The notes below the pieces were generated by a model. The model was not told the origin of the DNA. It ran no database searches and was given only the letters and a program-made list of their open reading frames with translations. Made by a program: the position numbers and the translations under genes. From the NCBI GenBank assembly GCA_964604565.1, contig CAZRZN010000022.1, positions 1 through 31,603 on the forward strand: a stretch of DNA of 31,603 bases. Direction: 5' to 3'. Below are positions 23,550 to 31,036 of the stretch, piece after piece. Each line of letters starts with the position of its first letter. Positions within the stretch are counted from its first letter, which is position 1. The stretch comes from CAZRZN01 sp964604565 (lineage in GTDB: Bacteria > Pseudomonadota > Alphaproteobacteria > Rhodobacterales > Rhodobacteraceae).

Positions 23550-23686
23550 CGTGAGGGGCCCTTGGCAAGCGCGCATCGGCCACTCACCGAGCTGGCAATG
23601 ACCGACGGTCTTTCTGCGCGGCAATGGTCTGCCGCTGCGGATCAGCGGAACCGCAAGCTGTCGAAGGGTCCATGCCGCGCGCCGCA

Positions 23687-25180
23687 TCACATCACGGCGC
23701 CGATCTGCCAGGGGACGAATTCATAATCGCCAAGGCCCTGCAACTCCGACTTGGTCTGTTCGCCGGAGGCCATGCGCAGCCACATATCATAGATCTCGCG
23801 GCCCAGATCCTCGACCGATTTGCCCTCGCTGAGGATGGTGCCCGCGTTGATGTCCATGTCGTCCGTCATGCGGCGATACATCTCCGTGTTGGTCGCAACC
23901 TTCATCGAGGGTGAGGGTTTCGCCCCGAAGGCCGAACCGCGCCCTGTTGTAAAGCACACGAGGTTGCAGCCGCTGGCGATCTGACCGGTGACGGAGGCGG
24001 GGTCGTAGCCCGGGCTGTCCATGAAGGTGAAGCCCTTTGCGGTCACCGGTTCGGCGTATTTGTAAACGCCGGTCAGGGGCGATGTTCCGCCCTTGGCAGC
24101 GGCCCCGAGAGATTTTTCGAGGATGGTGGTCAAGCCGCCTTTCTTGTTGCCGGGAGAGGGGTTGTTGTCCATCGAACCCTTGTTGCGGGCGGTGTAATCC
24201 TCCCACCAGCGGATCATGCCCACCAGCTTCTCGCCGACCTCGCGGCTGGCGGCGCGGGCGGTCAGCAGATGTTCGGCGCCGTAGATCTCCGGCGTTTCGG
24301 CCAGCACGCCGGTGCCGCCCTGTGCCACCAGCAGGTCGCAGGCATGTCCGACGGCCGGGTTGGCGGTGATGCCGGACCATGCGTCCGACCCGCCGCATTG
24401 CAGCGCGACCATCAGTTCGGAGGCGGGGCAAGGCTCGCGCTCTGCCGCGTTCACGAGGGGCAGCATCTCCTCGACCTTGCGGATGCCGAGGTCGATGCAC
24501 TTGCGCAGGCCGCCCACGTCCTGAATGTTCATGTTCTGGAAGAGCGGGCCGGGAGTCAGGCCATATGCCTCGATCAGCCAGTCGATCTGGTTCATCTCAC
24601 AGCCCAGCCCGGCCATGAGGACCGCGCCCACATTGGGGTTGCGGGCATAGCCCCACATCACCCGCTGGAGCGCCTCGAACCCCTCCGACCCCTGACCGGC
24701 CATGCCGCATCCGGTGCCGTGGACAAAGGCCACGACCCCGTCGACATTGGGAAAATCTGCAAGCTTTTCAGGGGTGAAGTGGTTGGCGATCATGCGCGCG
24801 GCGGTGGCCGAACAGTTCACCGAGGTCAGGACGGCAATATAGTTGCGCGTGCCGACGCGGCCCGAGGCGCGGCGGTATCCCATGAAGGTGTCGATCTTTT
24901 CCGCCGGTGTCACCGGGCGCAGGTTGGTGCCGTATTCATATTCCGTATCGACGTTGCGGAAGTCGAGATTGTGGGTGTGCACATGGCTTCCGGCGGGGAT
25001 GTCCTCGGCGGCGTAGCCGATGACCTGTGCATATTTGATCACCGGCGCGTCCTTCGGGATCGCCTCCGCGGCGAGCTTGTGGCCCCGGGGAATAAGCTGA
25101 ATCGCGCCCTCCTGCCCGATTTCGAGCGGGGTGACGGCGGTGACGACATTATCGGCATCGGACAGTCGGACAGTGGTCAT
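23687..25180 (-). CDS. UxaA-family (altronate dehydratase-type) sugar-acid dehydratase
   Basis: A 497-aa protein with an N-terminal SAF domain (about 10-85, ending in IPAGSHVHTHNL) fused to the large galactarate/altronate dehydratase domain. Typical blocks are GYRRASGRVGTRNYIAVLTS, FVHGTGCGMA, LMAGLGCEMNQ, ALQCGGSDAWSGITANPAVG and FMDSPGYDPASVTGQIASGCN. Family enzymes dehydrate aldonates to 2-keto-3-deoxy acids with a metal. Some relatives act on D-arabinonate or L-fuconate rather than D-altronate, which would match the KDF dehydrogenase-like SDR that follows and the FAH hydrolase at the right edge. GAGGA lies 8 bases before the ATG at 25180; upstream in-frame codons lack similarity. It is single-chain, not split into small and large subunits. 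Confidence 0.92.
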   Translation of the reverse strand: MTTVRLSDADNVVTAVTPLEIGQEGAIQLIPRGHKLAAEAIPKDAPVIKYAQVIGYAAEDIPAGSHVHTHNLDFRNVDTEYEYGTNLRPVTPAEKIDTFMGYRRASGRVGTRNYIAVLTSVNCSATAARMIANHFTPEKLADFPNVDGVVAFVHGTGCGMAGQGSEGFEALQRVMWGYARNPNVGAVLMAGLGCEMNQIDWLIEAYGLTPGPLFQNMNIQDVGGLRKCIDLGIRKVEEMLPLVNAAEREPCPASELMVALQCGGSDAWSGITANPAVGHACDLLVAQGGTGVLAETPEIYGAEHLLTARAASREVGEKLVGMIRWWEDYTARNKGSMDNNPSPGNKKGGLTTILEKSLGAAAKGGTSPLTGVYKYAEPVTAKGFTFMDSPGYDPASVTGQIASGCNLVCFTTGRGSAFGAKPSPSMKVATNTEMYRRMTDDMDINAGTILSEGKSVEDLGREIYDMWLRMASGEQTKSELQGLGDYEFVPWQIGAVM

Positions 25181-25309
25181 GGGGTCCTCATGGTGTTTGG
25201 GGCATTTCGCGCGTCGCGGCTTGCGCGGCGCCCCCGGGATGCCGGGGGCCGGAAGATGCCGGGGCAGTTGGATCGGTGAAATTTCGCATGTTTTCAGGAC
25301 GCAGAATTC

Positions 25310-25338
25310 ATGCACAACCTATGCACAGAGCATGCGCA
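25310..25338. repeat. Three phased ATGCRCA direct repeats
   Basis: ATGCACA at 25310, ATGCACA at 25321 and ATGCGCA at 25332 recur with an exact 11-base period, about one helical turn. They lie just past the stop of the PhyH gene and 130-158 bases upstream of the UxaA-type start, on the upstream side of its likely promoter. They could be an activator site, or chance. Confidence 0.45.
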
Positions 25339-25340
25339 TG

Positions 25341-26291
25341 TCACGCGCAGACCGGGCTGTCCGCCTGCCAGCGGTGAATGGGGATGTTCGGTTGGCCCGA
25401 AAGGCGGGCGCGGGCGTCCTGCCACATCGCCTGCCACGCCCGCCAGTCGTGCAATTCGCTGTCCGGCGCCGCGCGGGAGCGGGCGACGAAGGCGGGGAAA
25501 TGGTCGCGTCCGGTGGGCTGGCCCGTGACGTTGAAGCGGATGTCAAAGCTCCACCGGAAGGCGTCGGAGCGGTTGGCAAGCGAGGCATGCGGTGTCAGCG
25601 GATGGAACAGAACCGCGCCCCCGGCCCTGACCGGCAGGGGGGTGGCCTTGTCCTCATCAAGGTAGCCGGGCGCGATGGCGGTCTGGCGCTGCGGGCAATG
25701 CGGATACATCTGCGGCTTGCCGGGCACCACCTGAAGGCAGCCGTTTTCCAGCGTGGCGTCGGAGATCGCCAGCCAGACGGTGACCATGCGCGTGGCATCG
25801 CCGGTCTCATGCGCGACGGCGCGGTCCTGATGCCAGTCGGTGGCGGCGATATGGGCGCGCGCCTCATCGTCGTGCAGGTCGGTCGCCGGGGGTTTCAGGC
25901 GGACATGCTGAATGGGGTTGGAGGTCAGTTCCGGGCCGATCAGATCCTCGACCATGTCGAGCAGGCGGGGATGGGTGAGCATGTCGAACACGGCGGGACC
26001 GAAGTGGAAGGGCGTGTCGGCGGTGATGCCTTCGCCGGGCAGGGAAATGTCCATCGGCTGAAACCAGTCGCATCCGGCCTTGTAGGAGGTCAGCAGCTTT
26101 TGCCAGAAATCCGCGCCCGGCGCGGCGGGGACGCGGCCCTGTGCCTGCCAGCCGGCATAAAGATCGTCGAGCAGGGCGGCATATTCGGATTTGACGGCGT
26201 CGAGCGTGGCGCGGTCCAGCAGATCCTCGACCACGAGATAGCCTTGGGTGTCGAATTGCGTGATCTGGTCCGGAGTGAGCATGAGGGGCAT
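25341..26291 (-). CDS. PhyH-family Fe(II)/2-oxoglutarate dioxygenase, second copy
   Basis: A 316-aa phytanoyl-CoA dioxygenase-like protein. The iron ligands are H154 and D156 in TDWHQDRAV and H235 in TPHASLANRS, with an Arg for 2-oxoglutarate in SDAFRWSFDIRF. The start LTPDQITQFDTQGYLVVEDLL is typical. It is only distantly similar to the first PhyH protein, so the two are not a recent duplication. The ATG at 26291 (MPLML) has AAAGG upstream; a second in-frame ATG at 26282 is possible. It lies between the TRAP permease and the UxaA-type dehydratase on the same strand. It may prepare the imported compound, for example by hydroxylation or removal of an alkyl group, before dehydration; this is inference. 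Confidence 0.9.
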   Translation of the reverse strand: MPLMLTPDQITQFDTQGYLVVEDLLDRATLDAVKSEYAALLDDLYAGWQAQGRVPAAPGADFWQKLLTSYKAGCDWFQPMDISLPGEGITADTPFHFGPAVFDMLTHPRLLDMVEDLIGPELTSNPIQHVRLKPPATDLHDDEARAHIAATDWHQDRAVAHETGDATRMVTVWLAISDATLENGCLQVVPGKPQMYPHCPQRQTAIAPGYLDEDKATPLPVRAGGAVLFHPLTPHASLANRSDAFRWSFDIRFNVTGQPTGRDHFPAFVARSRAAPDSELHDWRAWQAMWQDARARLSGQPNIPIHRWQADSPVCA

Positions 26292-26451
26292 GACATGAGC
26301 CTTTGCGGGGAGGTCCGGGGGCAGGCCCGGAACAGGTGGTGCGGGGTCGGTTCGCCGGGCAGGTGATGCTGCGGGGCGCGATTCGTCTGGGTCGGGACGC
26401 TGTCTGCGCAGGGGCTGTCGTGACGCCCGGTCCCCCGAACGACGGGAAGGG

Positions 26452-26481
26452 CCGGACCGGCGCAGGGGGGCGCCGGTCCGG
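26452..26481 (-). terminator. 12-bp GC hairpin after the TRAP large permease
   Basis: Arms 26452-26463 and 26470-26481 pair perfectly around a 6-base loop, nine bases past the permease stop on the minus strand. The T-run of a canonical terminator is missing, but position and strength fit the end of the TRAP transcript. Confidence 0.55.
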
Positions 26482-26489
26482 TCAGGGAT

Positions 26490-28085
26490 CTAGAGGAAGA
26501 TCGTGATGATCGGCGGCCATGCCAGCAGCACCGCCAGGGCCATGAGCTGAAGGGCGATGAAGGGCAGGAAGCCGCGGAAGATGTCCGTCAGTGAGATATG
26601 CGCCGGTGCCACCGATTTGAGGTAGAAGGCGGCAGGCCCGAAGGGCGGCGACAGAAAGCTCACCTGCATGTTCATGCAGAAGACCACGCCGAACCAGATC
26701 GGGATGTAGCGCGGGTCGATCTGCGCGAACCAGCCGATTTCCTCGGCCGGCAGCCGGACCACGATGGGCAGGAAGACCGGCATGATCAGCAGCACGATGC
26801 CGACCCAGTCCATGAACATCCCCATGATCAGGAAGATCAGCATCATGATCAGAATCACGCCCATCGTCGGCATGTCCGCGCCCACGATCATGTTGGCCAC
26901 ATAGGTCGGCCCGCCCGACAGGGTGTAGGCGGCGGCCAGTGCGGCGGCGCCGATGGTCACCCAGATGATCGTGCCGGTGGATTTCAGCGTGCGCAGCAGG
27001 CTGTCCCAGACAATGTCCCATGTCATCTCGCGGCGGATCATGCCGATGACGAAGACCGCCATGGCGCCCATCCCGGCGGCCTCCGTGATGCCGGTGATGC
27101 CGCCGTAGATGGAACCGAGGACCACGCCGATGACGACGACGGGCGCGATCAGGCCCTTGCCCATCTCCCAGCCCTGCGCCGTCCGCTCGCGTCCGACGAT
27201 GAAGAAGACGATCACACCGAAGAGGACGAAGGCACCGACAAGCCAGGGAATGTCCGCGACCATGCCGAGGAAGATCGGATCGACCCCCTCTGTCACGTTG
27301 TTCTGACCCAGCACCGTGAAGAACAGCGCGCGGACCAGCAGCACGCCGGTGATCCACATGCCGAAGCGCGCGAGGAACCCGAGGAACATCAGCCCCTTTT
27401 CGGAGCCTTTGGGCGCGTCCGGATCATCCGGCGGCAGCGGCGCCTGCGCGGGATCGAGCTGCGTGCGGATGATGATGTAGACGATGAAGAAGGACGCCAG
27501 CATGAAGCCGGGCAGGAAGGAGGCGGTGAACAGCGCCTTGATCGAGGTTTCGGTCACCAGCCCGTAGAAGATCAGCACGATCGAGGGCGGGATCATGGTG
27601 CCCAGACTGCCCGAAGCGCAGATCGTGCCGATGGCGAGGTTCTGGTTGTAGCCCAGCCGCAGCATCTGCGGCAGCGCGATCAGGCCCAGCAGCACCACTT
27701 CGCCGCCGATGATGCCCGACATCGCGGCCATGATGACGGCCATGATCGACGTGACGATGGCGATGCCGCCGCGCACGCGGCTGAGCCAGACATTCAGCGA
27801 GGAATACATGTCGCGCGCGATGCCGGAGCGTTCCAGCAGCGCCGCCATGAATATGAATAACGGGACCGATATCAGCACGTAGTTGGTCATCTGTCGGTAG
27901 ACGGCCTGCCCGAGGACCGACAGCGGCCCGCGCCCGAAGTCGCGGAAGAGCAGATCCACGTCGAATTTCAGAACCAGCGTGACCACCGCAAGAAAGGCCG
28001 AGGCAAAGCCCAGCGGCATCCCGATGGCCAGCAATGCGAACATCGCCAGCAGCAGGATGAGGGAGAGTGTGCCGATATCGACCAT
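26490..28085 (-). CDS. dctM: TRAP transporter large permease (DctM)
   Basis: A 531-aa inner-membrane protein, the channel subunit of a sodium-driven TRAP transporter. Family blocks are GMPLGFASAFLAVV, ISVPLFIFMAALLERSGIA, the GGEVVLLGLIALPQM region, GSLGTMIPPSIVLIFYG, MFMDWVGIVLLIMPVFLP and NMQVSFLSPPFGPAAFYLKSV. It is about 100 residues longer than standard DctM because of an insertion with extra hydrophobic segments around residues 235-330, as in the FcbT3 (mannitol/chloroaromatic) type. Its start overlaps the DctQ stop by one base (TAATG) with GGAGG 11 bases upstream, so the two subunits are translated together. A hairpin follows the stop. Confidence 0.95.
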   Translation of the reverse strand: MVDIGTLSLILLLAMFALLAIGMPLGFASAFLAVVTLVLKFDVDLLFRDFGRGPLSVLGQAVYRQMTNYVLISVPLFIFMAALLERSGIARDMYSSLNVWLSRVRGGIAIVTSIMAVIMAAMSGIIGGEVVLLGLIALPQMLRLGYNQNLAIGTICASGSLGTMIPPSIVLIFYGLVTETSIKALFTASFLPGFMLASFFIVYIIIRTQLDPAQAPLPPDDPDAPKGSEKGLMFLGFLARFGMWITGVLLVRALFFTVLGQNNVTEGVDPIFLGMVADIPWLVGAFVLFGVIVFFIVGRERTAQGWEMGKGLIAPVVVIGVVLGSIYGGITGITEAAGMGAMAVFVIGMIRREMTWDIVWDSLLRTLKSTGTIIWVTIGAAALAAAYTLSGGPTYVANMIVGADMPTMGVILIMMLIFLIMGMFMDWVGIVLLIMPVFLPIVVRLPAEEIGWFAQIDPRYIPIWFGVVFCMNMQVSFLSPPFGPAAFYLKSVAPAHISLTDIFRGFLPFIALQLMALAVLLAWPPIITIFL

Positions 28086-28897
28086 TATTTCTTTTCCTCC
28101 AGGGTGCGGCGGATGTTCTCGATCTCGGTCTCGTCGATTTCGTCCGCCGGAGAGCGATGTTCAGGAACCTTGTTCCAGTCGGCGATCAGGTTCGACAGGG
28201 CCTGAATGGCGACGAGGACAATGATGATGAGGATGGCGGGTTTGACGGTGCCGGGCAGCGGCGGATCCCAGGCGGTGCCGAAGGTTTCCATCCGCAGCAT
28301 CCGCACCCATGCGTCGTTGAAGCCGCCCCAGACCAGCGAAAAGGTGAAGAGCCAGATCAGGAAGACGGAGATGCAGTCAGACAGCCGCTGCATCCAGCGG
28401 GGCATCATGTCGTAGATCACGTAGATGCGGATGTGGCTGCGCTGCTGCATGGCGTAGAGGCCGGCCAGCAGAAAGACGAAACTGGCGATCCAGAGCGACA
28501 GTTCGTTGGCCCACATCGTCGGTTGGGTGAAAACATAGCGCGACACCACCTCGTAGAACATCACGATCACGATGAAGGCGACGCCCATCATGGCGATGCG
28601 CGCGCAGATGATCGACAGGATGTCGAAAGGGCCGCTGCGGTCGCCCTCGATCGCGCCCTGCGTGTCGCTGAGAAAGATCCCGGCGAGGAGCAGCGACAGC
28701 GCGAGACTGACCAGCATGAGCATGGCCAGCGGCTTGCCCTGCGGGCGGATGATCTCATGCATGCCGAGGGCGGTGTCGGAGATGAACTGGTTCACGACGA
28801 GAAAGGCGAAAAGCGCGAAGGTCACGCCGGCACAGCCGATCATTCCCATTTTGACGGGTTGCCGAAGCGATCCCAGCCAGACGCTGTCCTGTTCCAT
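28085..28897 (-). CDS. dctQ: TRAP transporter small permease (DctQ)
   Basis: A 270-aa membrane protein that scaffolds the DctM channel. The C-terminal two thirds hold the four-helix DctQ core, with FYEVVSRYVFTQPTMWANELSLW and AGLYAMQQRSHIRIYVIYDMM. The N-terminal 90 residues add two more hydrophobic segments (CAGVTFALFAFLVVNQFI and LALSLLLAGIFL), so it is longer than the usual 160-200 aa. AGGGAGA lies about 10 bases before the ATG at 28897. About 190 bases with a strong hairpin separate it from the upstream dctP gene, and it is joined to dctM by a one-base overlap. Confidence 0.93.
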   Translation of the reverse strand: MEQDSVWLGSLRQPVKMGMIGCAGVTFALFAFLVVNQFISDTALGMHEIIRPQGKPLAMLMLVSLALSLLLAGIFLSDTQGAIEGDRSGPFDILSIICARIAMMGVAFIVIVMFYEVVSRYVFTQPTMWANELSLWIASFVFLLAGLYAMQQRSHIRIYVIYDMMPRWMQRLSDCISVFLIWLFTFSLVWGGFNDAWVRMLRMETFGTAWDPPLPGTVKPAILIIIVLVAIQALSNLIADWNKVPEHRSPADEIDETEIENIRRTLEEKK

Positions 28898-29027
28898 GCG
28901 CGGTCTCCCTGCTGCTCACGAAAGGGTGGTTCGCGGTCGCCGGTTCACATTTGTCACCTGCGGCAGCGGGTGACCCCGTAAGCGCATGACAGGTGCAAAG
29001 GACGGCGAAAGCGAAAAGGTTCGGTGC

Positions 29028-29058
29028 AAAAACGGCGAGCCTTGGAAAAGGCTCGCCG
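29028..29058 (-). terminator. Rho-independent terminator/attenuator between dctP and dctQ
   Basis: On the minus strand an 11-bp perfect stem (CGGCGAGCCTT / AAGGCTCGCCG) with a 4-base loop is followed by five T, 29 bases past the dctP stop. This is a canonical intrinsic terminator. Leaky termination would yield more binding protein than permease, as is usual in TRAP operons. Confidence 0.85.
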
Positions 29059-29086
29059 CGTTGTCACGTGGCGAATGCCGGGGCGA

Positions 29087-30097
29087 TCACTCTGCGATCA
29101 GGCCGAGCGCGCCAAGGTATTCGCGGTGGCTTGCGACCAGTGCGGCCGCTTCGGGCGTCTTGGCGGCCCAGCCATCCCATGCGGTCTGCGCGGCCTTGCG
29201 GAAATCCGCGCGGTCCTCTTCCGACCAGTCGTGGAGCGTCACGCCTTCGGCCCGCAGCATGGCGGCGGCTTCGGCGTTCTTCTTTTCATTCGACAGGGCG
29301 GTGTGCAGCGTCAGTTTCTGCATCGCCGTGTCGATGATCCGGCGGTGCTGTTCGCTCAGCCCGTCCCAGACGTCCTTGTTGCAGGCGAGGTGGTCCGACG
29401 GCATCGAGTGGAAGCCGGGATAGGTCGCGTGCTTGACGATGTCATACAGGCCCAGACCGACGTTGTTGTAGAGACCCGAGGCGTCGGCACCGTCGATGAT
29501 GCCGGTTTCAAGCGCGGTGAAAATCTCGGTGAAGTCCATCACGATCGGCGTCGCGCCCAGTTCCGCGAAGATCTCTGTTTCCAGTCCCGGGGGCGAGCGG
29601 AATTTCCAGCCCTCGAGATCCTCGGGGCCTGCCAGCGGTGTCGACGAGGACAGCGATTCCTGACCATAGAGCCACCAGCCGATCAGCTGCATGCCCTGAC
29701 CGTTGTAAAGCTCCTGCGCGGCTTCGTAGCCACCGCCGTAATACAGCCAGGAGATCTGCTGCCAGGGCGTATCATAGCCGCCCATGATGTCGCCCACGAA
29801 CTGGAACGCGGGGTTCTTGCCGGTCTGGTAGGCGCCGCCGGTCATGTCGCAATCGAGGATGCCGTTGATCGCGGCGTCCCATGTCTCCGTCGTGGCCACA
29901 ACAGAGGAACTGTAGAACATCTCGATGGCGATTTCGCCGCCGGACATGGTCTGCACGTCGTCGATGAATTGCGCCGCAAGCTGGCCCGAGGGATGCTCGG
30001 TCGCGTAATGCGTCTGCATGCGCAGGGTGACTTCCTGCGCGGAGACCGCCGATGCGGCGACGGCAACGGCTGCGGCCGTCGTCAGAAGCTTTTTCAT
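29087..30097 (-). CDS. dctP: TRAP transporter periplasmic substrate-binding protein (DctP)
   Basis: A 336-aa periplasmic solute receptor. A signal peptide (MKKLLTTAAAVAVAASAVSA, cleavage after residue 20) precedes the mature start QEVTLRMQTHYA. TRAP family features include EHPSGQLAAQFIDDVQTMSG, the WKFRSP block whose Arg binds the carboxylate of the ligand, and TEIFTALETGIIDGAD. It resembles the FcbT1/mannitol-chloroaromatic group, and the Arg says the ligand is an organic acid. A strong GGGAGGAAATA ribosome site precedes the ATG. Operator copy 4 lies 125 bases upstream, in the divergent promoter region shared with gntR. The ligand is probably the sugar acid or derived acid broken down by the neighbouring enzymes. 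Confidence 0.95.
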   Translation of the reverse strand: MKKLLTTAAAVAVAASAVSAQEVTLRMQTHYATEHPSGQLAAQFIDDVQTMSGGEIAIEMFYSSSVVATTETWDAAINGILDCDMTGGAYQTGKNPAFQFVGDIMGGYDTPWQQISWLYYGGGYEAAQELYNGQGMQLIGWWLYGQESLSSSTPLAGPEDLEGWKFRSPPGLETEIFAELGATPIVMDFTEIFTALETGIIDGADASGLYNNVGLGLYDIVKHATYPGFHSMPSDHLACNKDVWDGLSEQHRRIIDTAMQKLTLHTALSNEKKNAEAAAMLRAEGVTLHDWSEEDRADFRKAAQTAWDGWAAKTPEAAALVASHREYLGALGLIAE

Positions 30098-30221
30098 TAT
30101 TTCCTCCCTGTGGCGGCCTGTGCCGCCGATCCGTTTTGTTGGGCCTCGGGCCCACCGGTCATGGATGGTTTGCCATCCGGCAGATGCACGCTAACCAATG
30201 CCATGTCGACAGGCAAGGATT

Positions 30222-30235
30222 TTTGGTATACCAAA
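30222..30235. promoter_or_regulatory. GntR-type operator palindrome, copy 4
   Basis: A perfect TTTGGTATACCAAA between the divergent TRAP binding-protein gene (30097, minus) and the GntR gene (30304, plus). It is well placed for control of the transporter and autoregulation of the repressor. Confidence 0.88.
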
Positions 30236-30303
30236 TTTCGCTCATGAGGGGCCGCGCTTTGCGGCGTGGATTATGCCGCGAATTCAGAGAGGTCGGTTGC
30301 GCA

Positions 30304-30993
30304 ATGCCGGACGAGACATTGCCGGAGCAGATCGCGACACAGTTGCGCAGGGATATCCTGCGGGGCGACCTGCCGCCGGGCACGGCGATCAAGGAACGCG
30401 ATCATGCGGCGGAGCTGGGCGTCAGCCGGACGCCGCTGCGCGAGGCGATTCGGATGTTGGCCAAGGAGGGGCTGGTGCAGTTGCGACCGGCGCGGTCCCC
30501 CGTGGTGGCGCGCCCGAGTTTCGAGGAGGTGGCGCAGAACATCGAGGTGATGTCCACGCTGGAGGTCCTGTCCGCGCGGCTGGCCTGCGCGCGGGCGACC
30601 GACGCGGAGATCGACGCCATCGCCGCGCTGGCAGAGCGCATGTCGCAGGAATACGACCAACGGGATATGCTGGATGTCTTCGAGATCGACATGGGCTTTC
30701 ACCGGGCCATCGCGGCGGCTGCGGGGAATCCCGTGCTGGCGGATGTGCATCTCGCGCTGCTTGCGCGGCTCTGGCGCGCCCGTTACCTGTCGGCCAGCCG
30801 CAAGCGGTCACGCGAACGGGTCCTGCGCCAGCACGCGCTGATCGTCGACGCGCTGCGGGCGCGCGACGCGGATCGCGCGGCGGCGGAGGTGCAGGTGCAT
30901 CTGGATCACCTGATGATCAACGTCGCCGATTTTTTCGAGTCCGAGGCCGAACAGGCCAAGGAGGAGCCACCCGCCGCGCCAGCGGTCGAGTGA
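30304..30993 (+). CDS. GntR-family regulator with FCD domain
   Basis: A 229-aa transcription factor. The N-terminal winged helix (about 5-70) has LRRDILRGDLPPGTAIKERD and the recognition segment LGVSRTPLREAIRML. The C-terminal FCD domain (about 78-215) keeps the metal ligands D129 and H133 (EIDMGFHRAI), H177 and H199. FCD regulators bind a sugar acid or other organic acid. Their operators follow a T-x-GT...AC-x-A palindrome, as in ExuR/UxuR, and that is what copies 1-4 show. The ATG at 30304 gives the normal start; an in-frame ATG at 30244 would add 20 residues. The FAH-family gene follows after 43 bases in the same operon. It is the only candidate in the window to bind the four operators. 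Confidence 0.93.
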   Translation: MPDETLPEQIATQLRRDILRGDLPPGTAIKERDHAAELGVSRTPLREAIRMLAKEGLVQLRPARSPVVARPSFEEVAQNIEVMSTLEVLSARLACARATDAEIDAIAALAERMSQEYDQRDMLDVFEIDMGFHRAIAAAAGNPVLADVHLALLARLWRARYLSASRKRSRERVLRQHALIVDALRARDADRAAAEVQVHLDHLMINVADFFESEAEQAKEEPPAAPAVE

Positions 30994-31036
30994 GAAACCT
31001 GCAAATCAAGACCCACAAAAAAGGATTGGGACAGTC

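Larger units (their letters stand above)
23183..23686. other. Gene-free stretch with two AT-rich palindromes
   Basis: These 504 bases between UxaA and the SDR (both minus strand) have no supported gene. They hold two related palindromes (23411-23435 and 23525-23549) that stand out as AT-rich islands. The SDR promoter presumably lies here. Neighbouring sequence near 23450 (AAAAAGTCATCATAAACGG) is also AT-richer than the rest. Confidence 0.5.

Noticed and set aside
23183..23686. Possible CRISPR-like or att-site pair formed by the two AT-rich palindromes
   Set aside because: Only two copies occur, in inverted orientation, with no cas, integrase or tRNA gene nearby, so neither a CRISPR array nor an attachment site is supported.
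26598..27860. Plus-strand open frame of 420 codons opposite dctM, very rich in His and Asp
   Set aside because: The His/Asp/Arg-rich composition is the reverse complement of hydrophobic membrane-helix codons, so it is a shadow of the permease.
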